NCBI RefSeq assembly: GCF_014192335.1
Contig: NZ_JACHXU010000007.1
Span: forward strand, 226,422-290,421
Length of the DNA: 64,000 nt
Direction of reading: 5' to 3'
Source: Aporhodopirellula rubra
Lineage (GTDB): Bacteria; Planctomycetota; Planctomycetia; Pirellulales; Pirellulaceae
The position numbers and the translations under genes are program-made. Below, piece after piece: positions 17,980 through 26,394 of this stretch (position 1 is its first letter; each line of letters opens with the position of its first letter). Below the pieces are notes generated by a model. That model was not told the DNA's origin. It made no database searches and saw only the letters and a program-made list of their open reading frames with translations.

Positions 17980-18993
17980 CTAGCTGCACTGAATCAGATA
18001 CTTGATGCCGTCAGGGTTGGCATCGATCGCCTCAAACACTTCTTGAACTTGATCGAGCGGGCTGACCTTGGTGATCAATTTGTCCAAGTGCAACTTGCCG
18101 CTGGCGGCGAGTTGAATCGCTTCGTCGAAATCTTGTTCCTCGTAAAGCCGAGCACCAATCATCTTGATCTCTGACCAGAAAAACTTGAACAAGTTGACCG
18201 GTTTGGGTTGCGGGTGAATCGCCACCATCACAATCCGGCCGCGGACATTCGGAAGTTCAGTCATGACTTCAACGCCCGGTGCGGACCCCGAAACCTCGAA
18301 CACGCAGTCCGCCATCTTTCCGTCGGTCAGTCGGCTGACCGCAACGGGCAGGTTTTCATTGATCGGATTGATGCCCTGGATCCCCAACGTTTCCGCAAGA
18401 TCCAATCGGGTTTGATTGACCTCCGACAAAATCACTTTGGCACCTTTTTCGAGTGCAACCAACGCGATCAACAGTCCGATCGGTCCACCACCGATCACGA
18501 CGCAGGTCTCTCCCGACTTAACTTCACCCAGCCGAACGTCGTGGCAGGCCACCGCCGCGGGTTCGATCATGGCGCCGTGCTGCAGGTCCATCGACTCAGG
18601 CAAATGATGCAACGTGTACGCCGGAACCGTCCACGACGATTGCATGCCGCCGGGCATATCGATACCGATGAACTTCAGATTCTTTCCGACGTGAGGGAAC
18701 CCCTTGTCGAAGCTCGCGGGTTCACCAAAGTGCAGTGGCCGGACGGCAACGCGATCTCCCACTGCAACGTTCGTCACGCCCTCGCCGATCTCGGCAACGA
18801 CTGCGGACGCTTCATGGCCGATGATCTGCGGCATGTGAACGCGTTGGTCCATCGCACCATGAAAGATGTGAATGTCGGTGCCGCAAATGCCGCAATAAGC
18901 GACTTCCAAACGGGCCTCACCGGCCGCTGGCGCGATCGCTTCGCTGGTGCCGACGTCGACGGTTCGGTCGCCTTTGTACTGTGCTGATTTCAT
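17980..18993 (-). CDS. Zinc alcohol dehydrogenase, probable 2-keto-3-deoxy-L-galactonate 5-dehydrogenase
   Basis: The 337-residue medium-chain dehydrogenase carries the catalytic zinc ligands in CGICGTDIHIFHG (cysteine near residue 34) and IGHEASAVVAEIG, and the NAD-binding VVIGGGPIGLLIAL. It lacks the usual four-cysteine structural zinc loop: after VAVRPLHFGE the expected cysteine cluster is replaced by PASFDKGFPHVGKN, so the structural zinc may be absent. It heads the run ADH, SDR, aldehyde dehydrogenase, cycloisomerase. In the known anhydrogalactose route, 2-keto-3-deoxy-L-galactonate is oxidised at C5 and then reduced to KDG; this enzyme would do the oxidation. Threonine or polyol dehydrogenase activity is the alternative. 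Confidence 0.83.
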   Translation of the reverse strand: MKSAQYKGDRTVDVGTSEAIAPAAGEARLEVAYCGICGTDIHIFHGAMDQRVHMPQIIGHEASAVVAEIGEGVTNVAVGDRVAVRPLHFGEPASFDKGFPHVGKNLKFIGIDMPGGMQSSWTVPAYTLHHLPESMDLQHGAMIEPAAVACHDVRLGEVKSGETCVVIGGGPIGLLIALVALEKGAKVILSEVNQTRLDLAETLGIQGINPINENLPVAVSRLTDGKMADCVFEVSGSAPGVEVMTELPNVRGRIVMVAIHPQPKPVNLFKFFWSEIKMIGARLYEEQDFDEAIQLAASGKLHLDKLITKVSPLDQVQEVFEAIDANPDGIKYLIQCS

Positions 18994-19153
18994 CGAAGGT
19001 CAAATGGTGGATTTAAGAGAGATGTAATTTGAAAAAAAATTTCAACAACCGTAAGGGCAAACTGCGACGCCGATTCCGGCATGATTCGCTACCGATCAGA
19101 TGCTGCGTCCGACGGCCGGCCACCCGGAAGGATGCCTCACAATGATGTGGTAT

Positions 19154-20287
19154 TTACACGCCCGCCGTGTCCTGAATGATAAATGAGTCGTGCGTGGCAA
19201 CCGTGTCGCCAACGGGTTCAGCGACGGGTGCCTGATCGAGCGTTTGACCGAATGCGAGCACCAACACGCCGGCAACCATACAAGCCAACCCGGTGTACAA
19301 CCAACGGCGAGCGGCGGGCGATGCTTTTGTCCACTCGCCCGTCAACAAACCGCTGACCACGGCGACGACCAAACAAGTGGTGTTGAAGATCGCATAGACC
19401 ACGACCGGCCCGTTCGCACCGAGTTTGTCCGCGGCGAACGCATACATCGCCGATGCGGCGTAGTGGAAGAACGCCATGACGAAGATCAGAATAAAGTTCT
19501 TACCGAACGCGGGCGTCTTGAATTTGCCCCACGCTTTCTTTTGCGACAATTGAAACAGGAAGTAGAACGTCATCACGGCACCACCGCTCAGAAAGACCGG
19601 CAGCATGACCGCCATCGCCGTCATCCAGCTCGGGTTCCCGTTGGCAGCAACCGCATTACCGAGCGGCTCGGCGCCATACGTGAACGCCACGTTGAAACCG
19701 GTCGCGAGCAATCCGCCAACGACTGCGATGGAGATTCCTAACCCGTACGACTTCGGTGACGCGGTTTCGCTGACATCTCCGCTAGATTCTTCGGCGGCTT
19801 TCATTGCTGCTTCGTCGGCTTCTCGAGCCAAACCGGCTTTACCGTTTGAAAGAACTCCAAACAACACGATCCCGATGCCCGACAAAATCGCGATCAACGC
19901 TGGCGTCGACGGCAACGCCTGACCTTTCGAAATGGCAATGCCAAGCGGCAAAATACTGCCGACCAAAATCACGGTCCCGATGAACAGCGAAAACCCCAAC
20001 GACAAACCGATGTGATCGATCGCCTTGCCCCACATCATCACACCAACACCCCACAGAAAACTGGAGATGATCATCGTTATCAGAATGCCGGAATCGATCC
20101 CCGAATAGATCGAACCGACACCTTTCATCAACGAGAACGTTGCGACCAAAGGCACGACAAACATCGTCAACACAAAGAACAAACTCCACTTGTTCTCTTC
20201 TTCAAAGTCGCTGGTATATTTACCAGGGAGGGCGTAAAGGCCGAGCATGGTTCCCGCGACGAGCGCGGCGGCAATACCGATGAACAT
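19154..20287 (-). CDS. RhaT-like sugar:proton symporter
   Basis: The 377-residue protein has about ten hydrophobic segments and matches the L-rhamnose/proton symporter family of the drug/metabolite transporter superfamily. Typical parts are GIAAALVAGTMLGLYALPGK at the start and SFLWGVGVMMWGKAIDHIGLSLGFSLFIG, as well as the late VVVYAIFNTTCLVVAVVSGLLTGEW. A charged loop (about residues 153-180) separates the halves. Standing between the GntR gene and the anhydrogalactose operon, it probably imports an agar-derived monosaccharide such as 3,6-anhydro-L-galactose. L-rhamnose or another deoxy sugar is the alternative. Confidence 0.85.
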   Translation of the reverse strand: MFIGIAAALVAGTMLGLYALPGKYTSDFEEENKWSLFFVLTMFVVPLVATFSLMKGVGSIYSGIDSGILITMIISSFLWGVGVMMWGKAIDHIGLSLGFSLFIGTVILVGSILPLGIAISKGQALPSTPALIAILSGIGIVLFGVLSNGKAGLAREADEAAMKAAEESSGDVSETASPKSYGLGISIAVVGGLLATGFNVAFTYGAEPLGNAVAANGNPSWMTAMAVMLPVFLSGGAVMTFYFLFQLSQKKAWGKFKTPAFGKNFILIFVMAFFHYAASAMYAFAADKLGANGPVVVYAIFNTTCLVVAVVSGLLTGEWTKASPAARRWLYTGLACMVAGVLVLAFGQTLDQAPVAEPVGDTVATHDSFIIQDTAGV

Positions 20288-20335
20288 GTACCGTATCCGG
20301 TGGAAAGATTGTGGGGAGGGTGAGCGTGGACGACG

Positions 20336-20938
20336 CTATCGAATATTGGCTCGAATCGCCGCTACAGTCGACTTCGCGTCATTGTCAGCCAACGGCGTGA
20401 AGATCTCAAAATGTTCACGATACGTTTGGGCGTAGTTTTCGTGACGTGTATAGGTAAGCAGCATTCGCGAACAAAGTTGACGCCACGCACCCAACATGTC
20501 ATCGCCACCGCAGGCGATCAGAACAGATTCGTGAAATTCAACATCACGCAGTGCGATCACGGTTGCCTTGCCCGCATCACAGGCCGCCTTGAGTCGATCC
20601 AATGCCACCTCGACGACCTTCAACGACTCCTCGGTCACTTGTGAGGCGCCCTTCAGCACAACGTGCGTCTCGATATCCTGACGAATTGCTGTGATGAACT
20701 TTCGGTCTTCCGGATTGGGTGGGTGCCGTACCATGACGCCCCGATTGGCGTAGTATGCCAGGTAGCCTTCATGCGAGAGCTGAATGAAAGCATCACGAAC
20801 GGGCCCACGACTGACCCCGAAGCGACTGGCCAATTCGATTTCGCGTAGCATCGACCCCGCTTCAAAACGTCCTGACAAAAGGTCGTCGCGAATCTGGTTG
20901 GTAACCTGTTCTCGTACCGTTTTAGGCTGTATGGACAT
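20336..20938 (-). CDS. GntR-family (FCD) transcriptional regulator of the agar/KDG locus
   Basis: The 200-residue protein starts with a GntR winged helix (about residues 5-72: VREQVTNQIRDDLLSGRFEAGSMLREIELASRFGVSRGPVRDA in pieces) and ends in an all-helical FCD ligand domain with metal-binding positions such as DVEFHESVL. The FCD domain stops slightly short of the usual last helix. It lies between the RhaT-like gene and the divergent KDPG aldolase gene. An FCD-type operator core, TGTTAACA, lies 51 bases upstream of its start, and a perfect palindrome with the same core precedes the GH50 agarase gene. The likely effector is a pathway intermediate such as KDG or KDPG; this is inferred. Confidence 0.88.
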   Translation of the reverse strand: MSIQPKTVREQVTNQIRDDLLSGRFEAGSMLREIELASRFGVSRGPVRDAFIQLSHEGYLAYYANRGVMVRHPPNPEDRKFITAIRQDIETHVVLKGASQVTEESLKVVEVALDRLKAACDAGKATVIALRDVEFHESVLIACGGDDMLGAWRQLCSRMLLTYTRHENYAQTYREHFEIFTPLADNDAKSTVAAIRANIR

Positions 20939-20988
20939 CTTACGACTCAGTTTTGAAAGCAGGCACCTTCCGAATGCCGTCTGTTAAT

Positions 20989-20996
20989 TGTTAACA
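20989..20996. promoter_or_regulatory. Candidate GntR operator in the gntR/eda divergent region
   Basis: The sequence TGTTAACA is an 8-base perfect palindrome in the 136-base space between the GntR gene and the KDPG aldolase gene. It is preceded by a TGTTAAT copy (20982-20988), giving a tandem. The same core lies inside the longer palindrome at 22990-23009. It fits the FadR-subfamily pattern TnGT-ACnA, so autoregulation and control of the aldolase are plausible. Confidence 0.55.
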
Positions 20997-21074
20997 TCGT
21001 ACCGTACGGGGACACGAAATACAAGTCATTGCCCATCGAGTTTTTGCCAAGACCGATAACGCCGGAGAAACAAA

Positions 21075-21686
21075 TTGATTGATAAAATAGAGAGTTTGCG
21101 AGTCATTCCCGTTGTCGCCATCGACAACGTCGAGGACGCATTGCCGCTCGCAGAGGCCCTCACCGCGGGCGGATTGCCGGTCGCGGAGATCACATTGCGA
21201 ACCGACGCGGGGATCGCGGCGATTTCCAAAATGGCTGAACTGGAGGGTTTTCTCGTCGGCGCCGGAACCGTCCACAGCGCCGATCAGGCAAAACAGGTCG
21301 TCGACGCCGGTGCCAAATTCATCGTGTCGCCGGGATTCAATCCGAGAACGGTCCAGTGGTGCCTCGATCACGCGGTGCCGATCTTCCCCGGGATCTCCAG
21401 CCCCACGGACTTGGAGTCGGCAATTGAACTCGGCATCAACGTTGTCAAATTTTTCCCGGCTGAGCAAATCGGCGGCGTCAAAATGCTCAAGGCTCTCCAA
21501 GGACCCTACGGCGAAATCCGATTCATTCCGACCGGCGGCATCAACGTCGACAATCTCGGCGAGTACCTCAGCCTTCCGTCGGTCGTTGCCTGCGGAGGAA
21601 GTTGGATGGTCAAACCAGACCTCATCCGCAGCAAAAACTTTGAAGAGATCCAACGACTCACCCGCGATGCGGTGCAATCACTCTAG
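21075..21686 (+). CDS. eda: KDPG aldolase (2-keto-3-deoxy-6-phosphogluconate aldolase)
   Basis: The 203-residue class I aldolase has the Eda pattern: RVIPVVAIDNVEDALPLAEAL, catalytic glutamate in VAEITLRTDAG, GAGTVHSADQAKQVVDAGAKFIVSPGF in parts, and the Schiff-base lysine in VVKFFPAEQIGG. PTGGIN binds phosphate. It splits KDPG into pyruvate and glyceraldehyde-3-phosphate, the last step of the anhydrogalactose/KDG route here. The start is a TTG at 21075 with GGAG seven bases ahead, followed by the family-typical IDKIESLRVIPVV. It is divergent from the GntR gene and followed by KDG kinase on the same strand. Confidence 0.94.
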   Translation: MIDKIESLRVIPVVAIDNVEDALPLAEALTAGGLPVAEITLRTDAGIAAISKMAELEGFLVGAGTVHSADQAKQVVDAGAKFIVSPGFNPRTVQWCLDHAVPIFPGISSPTDLESAIELGINVVKFFPAEQIGGVKMLKALQGPYGEIRFIPTGGINVDNLGEYLSLPSVVACGGSWMVKPDLIRSKNFEEIQRLTRDAVQSL

Positions 21687-21778
21687 AGGCGTCTCTTTGT
21701 TGAACCGGTGAACTCCGCGAGAAAAGGGAGAGCACCGAAAACCGTCACACACATCTTTTATCGACATTGACCCCCATC

Positions 21779-22882
21779 ATGAAAAACAAACTCAATATCA
21801 AACCCGCTGCCGACTGCCGCTTTGATCTCGTTTCGTTAGGGGAGGTGATGATCCGACTCGATCCCGGTGAAACACGAATTCGCACCGCGAGGCAATTCAA
21901 TGTCTGGGAAGGCGGTGGCGAATACAACGTCGCACGCGGACTGCGACGCTGCTTTGGGATGCGTACCGCCCTCGTCAGCGCGTTCGCCGATAACGAAATC
22001 GGACGCCTCGCCGAAGACCTGATTTTGCAAGGCGGCGTCGATATGAGTTTCGTTAAATGGATGCCCTACGACGGACTCGGACGCACGATCCGTAACGGTT
22101 TGAATTTTACGGAACGAGGTTTCGGCATCCGCGGTGCCGTCGGATGCCCTGACCGTGGCTTAACCGCGGCGAGCCAACTCAAACCCGGTGACATCGATTG
22201 GGAACACCTTTTCGGAACACTCGGGGTGCGTTGGTTTCACACTGGCGGCATCTACGCCGCGCTGAGCGACACGACACCGGATGTCGTCATCGAAGCCGTC
22301 CAATGTGCGAGAAAACATGGAACCATCGTTAGCTACGATCTGAATTACCGACCTTCGCTGTGGAAGGGAATCGGCGGTCACGACAAAGCACAAGAAGTCA
22401 ATCGAGAGATTGCCAAATCGGTTGATGTCATGATCGGAAACGAAGAAGACTTCACGGCCTGCCTCGGTCTGCACGTCGAAGGCGTCGACGAAAACCTCGC
22501 AAACATCGATGTCGAAAAGTTCAAGCAAATGATCGAGCGCGCCGTTGACGAATTCCCCAACTTCTTGGCCACCGGAACGACGCTCCGAGAGGTCCATTCG
22601 GCAACCCTGAATGACTGGAGCGCTGTGGTGTGGTGCGACGGCGAGTTCTACGAATCGCAGCCGTTCCCCAAATTGGAAATTCTCGACCGCGTGGGAGGCG
22701 GAGACAGCTTCGCCAGCGGTCTGATCTACGGCTTCCTCGAAACAGGTGACCCGGACAAGGCGGTCAACTACGGCGCCGCGCACGGTGCACTTGCAATGAC
22801 GACTCCCGGCGACACCACCATGGCCACCGTCCAAGAGGTCGAAAAAGTAATGGCGGGCGGCGGCGCGAGAGTCGTCCGCTAA
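21779..22882 (+). CDS. kdgK: 2-keto-3-deoxygluconate kinase (PfkB family)
   Basis: The 367-residue ribokinase-fold sugar kinase has the N-terminal FDLVSLGEVMIRLDPGE typical of KDG kinases, the substrate-side GGGEYNVARGLRRCFG, YDLNYRPSLW and the anion-hole/catalytic block DRVGGGDSFASGLIYG, with the aspartate as base. It phosphorylates KDG to KDPG for the aldolase encoded just upstream. The ATG at 21779 is preferred over the TTG at 21767. The 92-base gap after the aldolase holds no clear terminator, so the two genes may share a transcript. Confidence 0.92.
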   Translation: MKNKLNIKPAADCRFDLVSLGEVMIRLDPGETRIRTARQFNVWEGGGEYNVARGLRRCFGMRTALVSAFADNEIGRLAEDLILQGGVDMSFVKWMPYDGLGRTIRNGLNFTERGFGIRGAVGCPDRGLTAASQLKPGDIDWEHLFGTLGVRWFHTGGIYAALSDTTPDVVIEAVQCARKHGTIVSYDLNYRPSLWKGIGGHDKAQEVNREIAKSVDVMIGNEEDFTACLGLHVEGVDENLANIDVEKFKQMIERAVDEFPNFLATGTTLREVHSATLNDWSAVVWCDGEFYESQPFPKLEILDRVGGGDSFASGLIYGFLETGDPDKAVNYGAAHGALAMTTPGDTTMATVQEVEKVMAGGGARVVR

Positions 22883-22989
22883 CCGCGCTTTCACCGCGTG
22901 ACGCCCGCCAGCAGGAGCATTATCGCACCAAAGCTTCTCCGAATGCGAAATCCAACGCCGCTAGGCTGTTGACAGCGAACGCCCACGAA

Positions 22990-23009
22990 GTAGATTGTTA
23001 ACAATCTAC
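22990..23009. promoter_or_regulatory. Perfect 20-bp palindrome upstream of the GH50 agarase, candidate GntR operator
   Basis: The sequence GTAGATTGTTAACAATCTAC reads the same on both strands over all 20 bases. Its core TTGTTAACAA matches the FadR-subfamily GntR operator pattern and the TGTTAACA core between the GntR and aldolase genes. It lies 123 bases before the first ATG of the GH50 gene, in an otherwise empty 250-base stretch. It is the best regulatory candidate in the locus. Confidence 0.7.
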
Positions 23010-23132
23010 AGCTCTCGAGGGTTCTCGCTGCCTCTGTTATGGCCTATGCCCTCCGAGACGAGAGCTTCCGCCGGTTCGTTCACCCGCGAAACGACGGATC
23101 GAAGGTGCCGCAACTTTCCATTTTGAGAAATC

Positions 23133-25367
23133 ATGAGACTCTTACCGCGTGTGATCGCGTACTCTTGTTTGGCAACCATTGGCACGCGAAACGTCGAACG
23201 TCCAACCTGCCGATCGGCGGGCACCCACAAAAAGAACGCTGGTCGAATCGTGTTCGATCGTCTTCTTGCCGCGTCGACGTTGGGGCTTCGCGTTGCGGCG
23301 TCCCTCCTGTTGATCAGTCTTTTGGCGAAGGCAACGCACGCCGATGACGTCCCCTCTCGTTTAACACTGCTCGACTTTGCCGACGACGCCTCCGTGGACA
23401 GAGTCGAGGCCCGCGACATCGACGTGAGTCGCGTCGATGGCGAATCGGGTTCTAAGCTTCTGCTTCAATCGGGACACAACATCGATTGGCCCGGGATCAC
23501 GCTGCGGCCCGAAGGCGAATTTTGGAACGGTGCGTCGTTTCAACGCATCGCACTCGACATAGCAAACGTCGGCGAGACCGGCTTCGAACTGGGCCTACGC
23601 GTCGACAATCCCGGTGGCGACGGACAGAACAAAAGCGTCACCGTCATGACGTTTGTCAAACCGGGCGAATCGCGAACCGTTTCGGCAAACCTCTCCGACA
23701 CACCATGGCAATTTTCGAGTCCACTGAAACTCGAAGGCATGCACGCGGCGCCGGGACAACAGTCGATCGATCCGGCGAAAATAAAAGAAGTGATTCTCTT
23801 CCTTCGCACGCCAAGCCACGATCATCAATTCACGATCGGCAACGTGCGTTTCGAAGAACCAGTCGAGGTCCTGAATCCAGACACGTTCCTGCCATTTATT
23901 GATGAATACGGTCAATTCATTCACGGCGAATGGCCCGGAAAGATTCACTCCGACGAGGAACTTCGACAAAGCCGCGAATTAGAAAAGGCTGATCTCGTGG
24001 CGAATCAAGGTCCTCCATCCTTCAATCAATTCGGCGGTTGGAAGAACGGTCCGAAACGTGATCCTTCTCGATTCTTTCGAGTGGAAAAGCACGATGGCGT
24101 TTGGTGGTTGATCGATCCTGAGGGATGCCGTTTCTGGTCACATGGAATCGATTCGGTCTCGATACGTTTCGGCGGGACCGGTACCGAACATCGAGAGAAC
24201 TACTTTCGAAACCTACCCGCGAAAGACGCCCCCCTGGGCCAATTCTATTCGTCGAGCACGTGGGCATTCGGGTTCTACGCCAGCCGAATCCCATTCGAAA
24301 CGTACAACTTTTACACCGCGAACCTTTACCGAAAGTACGGTGATCGTTGGCGTGAGGAGTTCGCGAACACAGCTCACCAACGCATCAAGAGCTGGGGCAT
24401 GAACACGCTCGCATCGTGGTCGGATCCGGACGTTTACCTACAACACAAGACTCCTTATGTCGCGTTCTTTCGCGCCGAAGATTGTCCGACGTTGCAAGGT
24501 GCCGAAAAGCGTTGGACGACGTTCGTCGACGTGTTCGATCCGCAATTCCGAACGGCCGTCGTTGAGGGAATTGAAACCTGTCAGGAATCATTGGGCGACC
24601 CGTGGTGTATCGGTTTCTATGTCGATAACGAGCTTTACTGGGGCGGCAATGAATCATTGGCATTGTGGACTCTCGCATGTCCCGCCCAACAAATTGCAAA
24701 ACAAGTTTTCCTCAACGATCTGCAAACGAAATATAAAACCATCGACGCGTTGAACGAGACCTGGGGAACCAATCACGCAACGTGGGAGGCGTTTTCCGAA
24801 GAAGCCCAAACCCCCGATGTCAAAAAAGCATCGGACGACTTACTCGCGTTTTCGAAAAAGTTCGCAGAAACCTATTTCGGTACCATCAAGGCTGAACTCG
24901 CCAAGGCGGCACCGGACCAACTGTACCTGGGATGCCGATTCATTTGGGATTCCGAGGTCGCCGTGCGTGCGGCGAGCAAATTCTGCGACATCGTCAGCTT
25001 CAACCAATACCGGTACAGCGTCGCGGACTTGAAACTCCCCGCGGGCGAAGACAAACCGATCATCATCGGCGAGTTCCATTTCGGCGCCCTCGATCGAGGA
25101 CTCTTCCATCCGACCAAAGTCCCTGCGAAAGACCAAGCACATCGTGCTGAATGCTACAAAAACTTTCTACACAGCGCGTTGACGAATCCACGTGTCGTCG
25201 GCACGCATTGGTTTCAGTACACGTCCGAACCCACCGCCGGTCGCGGGGACGGCGAAAACTATCAAGTCGGTTTCGTCGACAACTGTGACACGCCGTATCA
25301 GGAAACGATTACTGCGGCACGAGAGATCGGAAACGAGATGTACTCGCTGCGATCATCGATCGACTGA
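23133..25367 (+). CDS. GH50 beta-agarase (exported)
   Basis: This GH50 enzyme (744 residues from the ATG at 23133) has an N-terminal jelly-roll carbohydrate-binding part (about 80-250: LLLQSGHNIDWPGITL, FQRIALDIANVGETGF) and a C-terminal TIM barrel. The barrel holds the acid/base glutamate in GFYVDNELYWGG and the nucleophile in IIGEFHFGALDRG, plus SFNQYRYS. GH50 enzymes cut agarose mainly to neoagarobiose. The start is doubtful: residues 1-39 do not look like a signal, but a GTG at 23250 begins a good one (FDRLLAASTLGLRVAASLLL, cleavage near THA). It is followed 68 bases later by the GH16 gene and preceded by the operator palindrome. Confidence 0.88.
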   Translation: MRLLPRVIAYSCLATIGTRNVERPTCRSAGTHKKNAGRIVFDRLLAASTLGLRVAASLLLISLLAKATHADDVPSRLTLLDFADDASVDRVEARDIDVSRVDGESGSKLLLQSGHNIDWPGITLRPEGEFWNGASFQRIALDIANVGETGFELGLRVDNPGGDGQNKSVTVMTFVKPGESRTVSANLSDTPWQFSSPLKLEGMHAAPGQQSIDPAKIKEVILFLRTPSHDHQFTIGNVRFEEPVEVLNPDTFLPFIDEYGQFIHGEWPGKIHSDEELRQSRELEKADLVANQGPPSFNQFGGWKNGPKRDPSRFFRVEKHDGVWWLIDPEGCRFWSHGIDSVSIRFGGTGTEHRENYFRNLPAKDAPLGQFYSSSTWAFGFYASRIPFETYNFYTANLYRKYGDRWREEFANTAHQRIKSWGMNTLASWSDPDVYLQHKTPYVAFFRAEDCPTLQGAEKRWTTFVDVFDPQFRTAVVEGIETCQESLGDPWCIGFYVDNELYWGGNESLALWTLACPAQQIAKQVFLNDLQTKYKTIDALNETWGTNHATWEAFSEEAQTPDVKKASDDLLAFSKKFAETYFGTIKAELAKAAPDQLYLGCRFIWDSEVAVRAASKFCDIVSFNQYRYSVADLKLPAGEDKPIIIGEFHFGALDRGLFHPTKVPAKDQAHRAECYKNFLHSALTNPRVVGTHWFQYTSEPTAGRGDGENYQVGFVDNCDTPYQETITAAREIGNEMYSLRSSID

Positions 25368-25435
25368 ACCGTTTCACGTCCTGCCGTCCGGTTCCCGGCA
25401 ATGTCTATCGAAAATTCATACCTGAAGGAAATCTC

Positions 25436-26299
25436 ATGCGACTCCTCCCACTCCTGATGTTTGCGTGCATGCTGAACACCACCATGGCGCAAACGCTTCC
25501 GTTTTTTGTCGAGGGTGAAGACCCACGTCCATCCGACAAGGTGTGGAAACCGGTCGACCTCCTGTCAGACGAATTCGATGGCGATGAATTGGACGTCACC
25601 AAGTGGACGAAAGAACCGGCCGCGAAAGACTGGGGATGGATCGGACGCCCGCCTGGATTATTCCAACCCGAAAGTGTCGCAGTCGAAGAAGGCAATCTGC
25701 GTGTCACGGTAGGCGTATTGGAATCGCCAGTCGTGATCAAAGAGAAAGAATTCAAGTACCACGGCGGCATCGTGCGATCGCTCCACCCCGGCACAGTCGG
25801 ATGGTACTACGAATGTCGAATGAAGGCCAATAAGACTGAAATGTCCTCGACGTTTTGGTTAATGACCAAGGGCAACGCCCCCAAGAAATTGGAATTTGAC
25901 ATTCAGGAATGTGTCGGTCGCACCTCGGAACTCACGGCCGGTTGGGGACGCAACTGGAATCAGATTTTCCACTCCAATGCAATCCGCCGTCCTACGGAAG
26001 AGCAGCCAGAAAAGATTCAAATTCAAAACTCCGTTCAAACGGAAACACCGAACTGGGAACGTTACTACGTCTACGGTGCGTGGTGGAAATCACCACGTGA
26101 ACTGCGTTTCTATCTGGACGGCAAGTACGTTTACTCACTCGAGCCCGGTGTCGATTGGGATGTTCCCTCCTACTACCAAATGGCCATCGAAACCTACGAC
26201 TGGAATCCCGTCCCCGAAGATGGCGGTCTGGTCGCCACGGCATCACGAGAAGAACGCACAACCAGCTACGACTGGATCCGAACGTGGCGTCTCGAATAA
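25436..26299 (+). CDS. GH16 beta-agarase or porphyranase (exported)
   Basis: The 287-residue endo-hydrolase has a signal peptide MRLLPLLMFACMLNTTMAQ and a single GH16 jelly-roll domain. The catalytic ExDxxE motif is KLEFDIQECVG (nucleophile E, central D, acid/base E). Other family parts are LLSDEFDGDELDVTKW, YHGGIVRSL, YYECRMKAN, STFWLMTKG and ELRFYLDGKYV. GH16 enzymes of this type open beta-1,4 links in agarose or porphyran chains, feeding GH50 and GH117. Sequence alone does not tell me which polymer is preferred. A ribosome-binding site, AAGGAA, lies about seven bases before the ATG. Confidence 0.88.
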   Translation: MRLLPLLMFACMLNTTMAQTLPFFVEGEDPRPSDKVWKPVDLLSDEFDGDELDVTKWTKEPAAKDWGWIGRPPGLFQPESVAVEEGNLRVTVGVLESPVVIKEKEFKYHGGIVRSLHPGTVGWYYECRMKANKTEMSSTFWLMTKGNAPKKLEFDIQECVGRTSELTAGWGRNWNQIFHSNAIRRPTEEQPEKIQIQNSVQTETPNWERYYVYGAWWKSPRELRFYLDGKYVYSLEPGVDWDVPSYYQMAIETYDWNPVPEDGGLVATASREERTTSYDWIRTWRLE

Positions 26300-26394
26300 C
26301 CATTCGCCCTGGTTCCTCGACACCTTACTCGCGAACGGGACAATCACTTTCGCGCAAACGCTTTCCGCACCTCTCTTATTTTGGAAACCTTCCC

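Noticed and set aside
19032-19048. A-rich inverted repeat TTGAAA/TTTCAA before the zinc dehydrogenase gene
   Set aside because: The stem is weak and A/T only; neither a terminator nor an operator can be supported.
20991-21677. 228-codon minus-strand open frame
   Set aside because: It is antisense to the KDPG aldolase, which has its Schiff-base lysine and ribosome-binding site; no sign of a real protein.
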